Assembly: GCF_003946325.1 (NCBI RefSeq)
Contig: NZ_RHNT01000023.1
Span: forward strand, 1 to 33,136
Direction of reading: 5' to 3'
Length of the DNA stretch: 33,136 nt
Origin: Companilactobacillus furfuricola
GTDB taxonomy: Bacteria; Bacillota; Bacilli; Lactobacillales; Lactobacillaceae
This document shows positions 31,593 to 33,136 of the stretch, piece by piece. The notes beneath the pieces were generated by a model. It was given only the letters and a program-made list of their open reading frames with translations. It did no database searches and was not told where the DNA came from. Position 1 is the stretch's first letter, and the number at the start of each line of letters is the position of its first letter. Position numbers and translations under genes: made by a program.

Positions 31593-31634
31593 AAAAATCG
31601 GGCTCTCAAATGTTGAGATGGCCCGATTATTTAT
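31593..31634 (-). terminator. Terminator between walR and walK
   Basis: AATCGGGC-(C/T)-TCTCA pairs with TGAGA-GCCCGATT and is followed by six T on the minus strand. It should end or reduce transcription after walR. Confidence 0.8.
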
Positions 31635-31654
31635 TATTATTTCCTATATTAGAA

Positions 31655-32365
31655 TTATAAATTACTATCTGAGTCTGGATTTCTAAGATAATAACCAACT
31701 CCACGTCTAGTCATCAACCATTCCGGCTGACTAGGGTTATTTTCGATTTTCTCACGAAGACGTCGAACAGTAACATCCACTGTCCGCACATCACCAAAGT
31801 AATCGTAGCCCCAAACAGTTTGGAGCAAGTGTTCCCGCTTCATAACTTGACCAATATGTTGTGCTAAGTAATACAACAATTCAAATTCACGGTGCGTCAA
31901 TTCGATCCCTTTGCCATTTTTAGTAACTGTGTAAGCTTCTGGCAAAATAGTCAGATCACCGACTTGGATCTCGCTATTTTTACTTTCCTCGGATGGAGTT
32001 TCCCGTTGAGTTCTCAGACGTGCTTTAACACGGGCCACTAACTCACGGTTTGAGAAAGGTTTCGTAACGTAATCATCGGCACCAAGCTCGAGACCAATAA
32101 TCTTATCGATCTCGGTATCTTTAGCTGTCAACATAATGATCGGTGTATCTTTAGTCTTCCTAACAGTACGAGCAACTTCAAGACCATCAATAACAGGTAA
32201 CATTAAATCTAACAAAATCAAATCCGGATTTTCGGAGTCAACCTTCTCAAGGGCTTCTTTCCCATCGAATGCAGTAATTACCTCATATCCTTCATTTTCC
32301 AAATTATATTTAACAATGTCTGAAATTGGTTTTTCATCGTCTACTACTAAAATCTTTTTAGCCAT
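31655..32365 (-). CDS. walR: WalR response regulator (OmpR family)
   Basis: Essential two-component regulator of 236 aa, paired with WalK, that controls autolysins and wall turnover. The receiver domain (3-115) has acidic pocket residues in VVDDEKP, phospho-acceptor Asp53 in LLDLMLP, and the conserved Lys in TKPF. The C-terminal winged helix (about 133-231) has [15 protein letters not shown] and [21 protein letters not shown] precedes the ATG. It is the first gene of the wal locus, with its own promoter and a terminator after it. Confidence 0.97.
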   Translation of the reverse strand: MAKKILVVDDEKPISDIVKYNLENEGYEVITAFDGKEALEKVDSENPDLILLDLMLPVIDGLEVARTVRKTKDTPIIMLTAKDTEIDKIIGLELGADDYVTKPFSNRELVARVKARLRTQRETPSEESKNSEIQVGDLTILPEAYTVTKNGKGIELTHREFELLYYLAQHIGQVMKREHLLQTVWGYDYFGDVRTVDVTVRRLREKIENNPSQPEWLMTRRGVGYYLRNPDSDSNL

Positions 32366-32377
32366 AATTCCTCTCCT

Positions 32378-32417
32378 TGACTTAAGTCATTATACTAGTT
32401 CTGAAATATTAAAACAA
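32378..32417 (-). promoter_or_regulatory. walR promoter with 12-nt palindrome at the start site
   Basis: TTGTTT (32412-32417) and TATAAT (32389-32394) lie 17 nt apart on the minus strand. The perfect palindrome TGACTTAAGTCA (32378-32389) directly follows and overlaps the -10 by one base. Confidence 0.65.
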
Positions 32418-32466
32418 AATCATCTAAACTTAAACTTAAAAAAATCGAATTTATTAAAAAAAACTC

Positions 32467-32496
32467 TTGTGCAGGATTTGTTCCTTATGATATTAT
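32467..32496 (+). promoter_or_regulatory. Promoter of tRNA-Lys
   Basis: TTGTGC (32467-32472) and TATTAT (32491-32496), spacer 18 nt, about 40 nt before the tRNA. Confidence 0.55.
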
Positions 32497-32534
32497 ATAT
32501 CTCGTTGGTTGATTGAGATAAGCAATCACATCAT

Positions 32535-32607
32535 GGGTGGTTAGCTCAGCTGGCAGAGCAACGGACTCTTAATCCGTGGGTCCAGGGTTCGATCCCCTGA
32601 CCACCCA
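32535..32607 (+). tRNA. tRNA-Lys (anticodon CTT)
   Basis: A complete cloverleaf of 73 nt: acceptor GGGTGGT/ACCACCC with discriminator A, D arm GCTC..GAGC, anticodon arm ACGGA/TCCGT with loop CTCTTAA (anticodon CTT, reading AAG), and T arm GGGTTCGATCCC. The CCA end is not encoded. It is a single gene with its own promoter and terminator. Confidence 0.96.
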
Positions 32608-32618
32608 TAACTTTTATA

Positions 32619-32666
32619 AACCGATTGTATTAGATTTTATATCTAGTATGATCGGTTTTTTGTTTT
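32619..32666 (+). terminator. Terminator after tRNA-Lys
   Basis: AACCGAT pairs with ATCGGTT around a 25-nt loop that holds a smaller ATTAGAT/ATCTAGT pairing, followed by a T-rich tract. The stretch 32667-32820 is T/G-rich and shows nothing recognisable. Confidence 0.75.
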
Positions 32667-32821
32667 ATTTGAAGTCGTTTGCTTGTTTTTGATGTTGTGG
32701 GGTACATGGTTATTGTACATTTGTGGGGTTGTTTATTTTGGAAAGTCATTGAAATTTAATTTGGTCTTAATTTTTTATGGTGTTTTGGGGTGGTGGTAGG
32801 ATTTTGGGTGTACGTTCAATG

Positions 32822-32950
32822 CCGGTTCCGGGTCGGGGCGCTATATGGGACTGGAACGCTGCCGACGCAATTTTGAGCTACCTGGAAGTTCGCCAGGTAT
32901 CTCAAAACTTGGTCTTTCACTAGGCAATAAAATTGCCAAGTGAAATTTGG
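32822..32950 (+). repeat. Long intergenic hairpin element, copy E (interrupted by an intron)
   Basis: A left arm rich in GC, then GGAACG, GACGCAATTTTGAGCT, the central stem ACCTGG/CCAGGT between TTTTGAG and CTCAAAA, and GCCAAGTGAAATTT, in the same order as copy D. The stem TTTCACT..AGTGAAA with inner GGCAAT/ATTGCC (32916-32946) ends four bases before a group II intron. The right arm should lie beyond the intron, outside the window. Confidence 0.7.
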
Positions 32951-33136
32951 GTGCGCTCGGCATGGGCGTTAGCTAGGTGATGAAAGTTCACTGTGAGCCG
33001 TAGTAGTCGGAATCACGAGTTGAGGACAAGGGTGTCCACCGCGAGGTGGAATCTGAAGAAAGTCTAAAGCAAAGTACTGAGCTGATGTACAAGAATCGAC
33101 TAATAGGCCGGAAATGCAGGATAAGTTTGCCCAACA
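32951..33136 (+). mobile_element. Group IIC intron, 5' end (runs off the window)
   Basis: It begins GTGCGCTCGGCATGGGCG and follows the same plan as the remnant at 13700-14207: a GATGAAAGTTCAC segment, CGTAGTAGTCGGAATCAC, CGCGAGGTGGAATCTGAA and ATAAGTTTGCCCAACA. It differs from that copy at many positions, so the two are separate lineages. Only ribozyme domain I is inside the window; the reverse transcriptase and 3' domains lie beyond. Confidence 0.83.

Noticed and set aside
32951-33136. The right end of the window as part of an rRNA or RNase P RNA
   Set aside because: The GTGCG start and close agreement with the first intron remnant show a group II intron instead.

Overview
The window looks like chromosomal DNA from a low-GC member of the Lactobacillaceae, most likely of the Companilactobacillus (alimentarius/farciminis) type. 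The evidence is a D-lactate dehydrogenase, a T-box in front of methionine-synthase-like genes, a CcpA-type cre site, a SLAP-like surface protein, a lactococcin-972-type bacteriocin locus, and the Gram-positive walRKHIJ-htrA-rlmH block. The genus is an inference from gene content.

Left third (1-8150). ldhD is followed by a consensus promoter, a T-box leader and two tandem metE-like genes. A perfect cre site overlapping a consensus promoter then drives a 29-codon peptide gene, followed by a YxeA-type putative lipoprotein. A MazE/AbrB-type antitoxin and a RelE/ParE-type toxin come next. Converging on them is a short UvrA-like ABC ATPase.

Middle (8150-20270). A lactococcin-972-like bacteriocin, a large membrane protein and an export/immunity-type ABC ATPase form one minus-strand operon. 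The bacteriocin and ATPase genes are each broken by what looks like one missing A in an A-run. A long AT-rich gap follows, then a two-gene operon of secreted proteins (SLAP-like plus unknown), a truncated group IIC intron lying directly behind a terminator, a 44-aa gene, an MFS exporter, an NAD(P)-binding protein, a fructosamine-kinase-family protein, a MarR regulator and a nucleoside hydrolase.

Right third (20270-33136). A secreted HExxHxxGxxD metalloprotease is followed by a minus-strand series: acyltransferase 3, a multi-pass membrane protein, a TetR regulator, rlmH, htrA, walJ, walI, walH, walK and walR. A dense cluster of DnaA boxes lies between rlmH and htrA. A WalR-type box, a terminator and a promoter lie between walR and walK. 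The window ends with tRNA-Lys(CTT) and the 5' end of a second group IIC intron.

The most unusual thing in the window is a family of long intergenic hairpin elements, about 145-170 nt when complete, at about 62-212, 13607-13695, 19845-19989, 22140-22306 and 32822-32950. Their inner motifs are conserved, while the sequences of their paired arms change together. The second group IIC intron interrupts one of them, and the first intron remnant is fused to half of another. I know of no description of this family. Searches of related genomes would be needed to test novelty.
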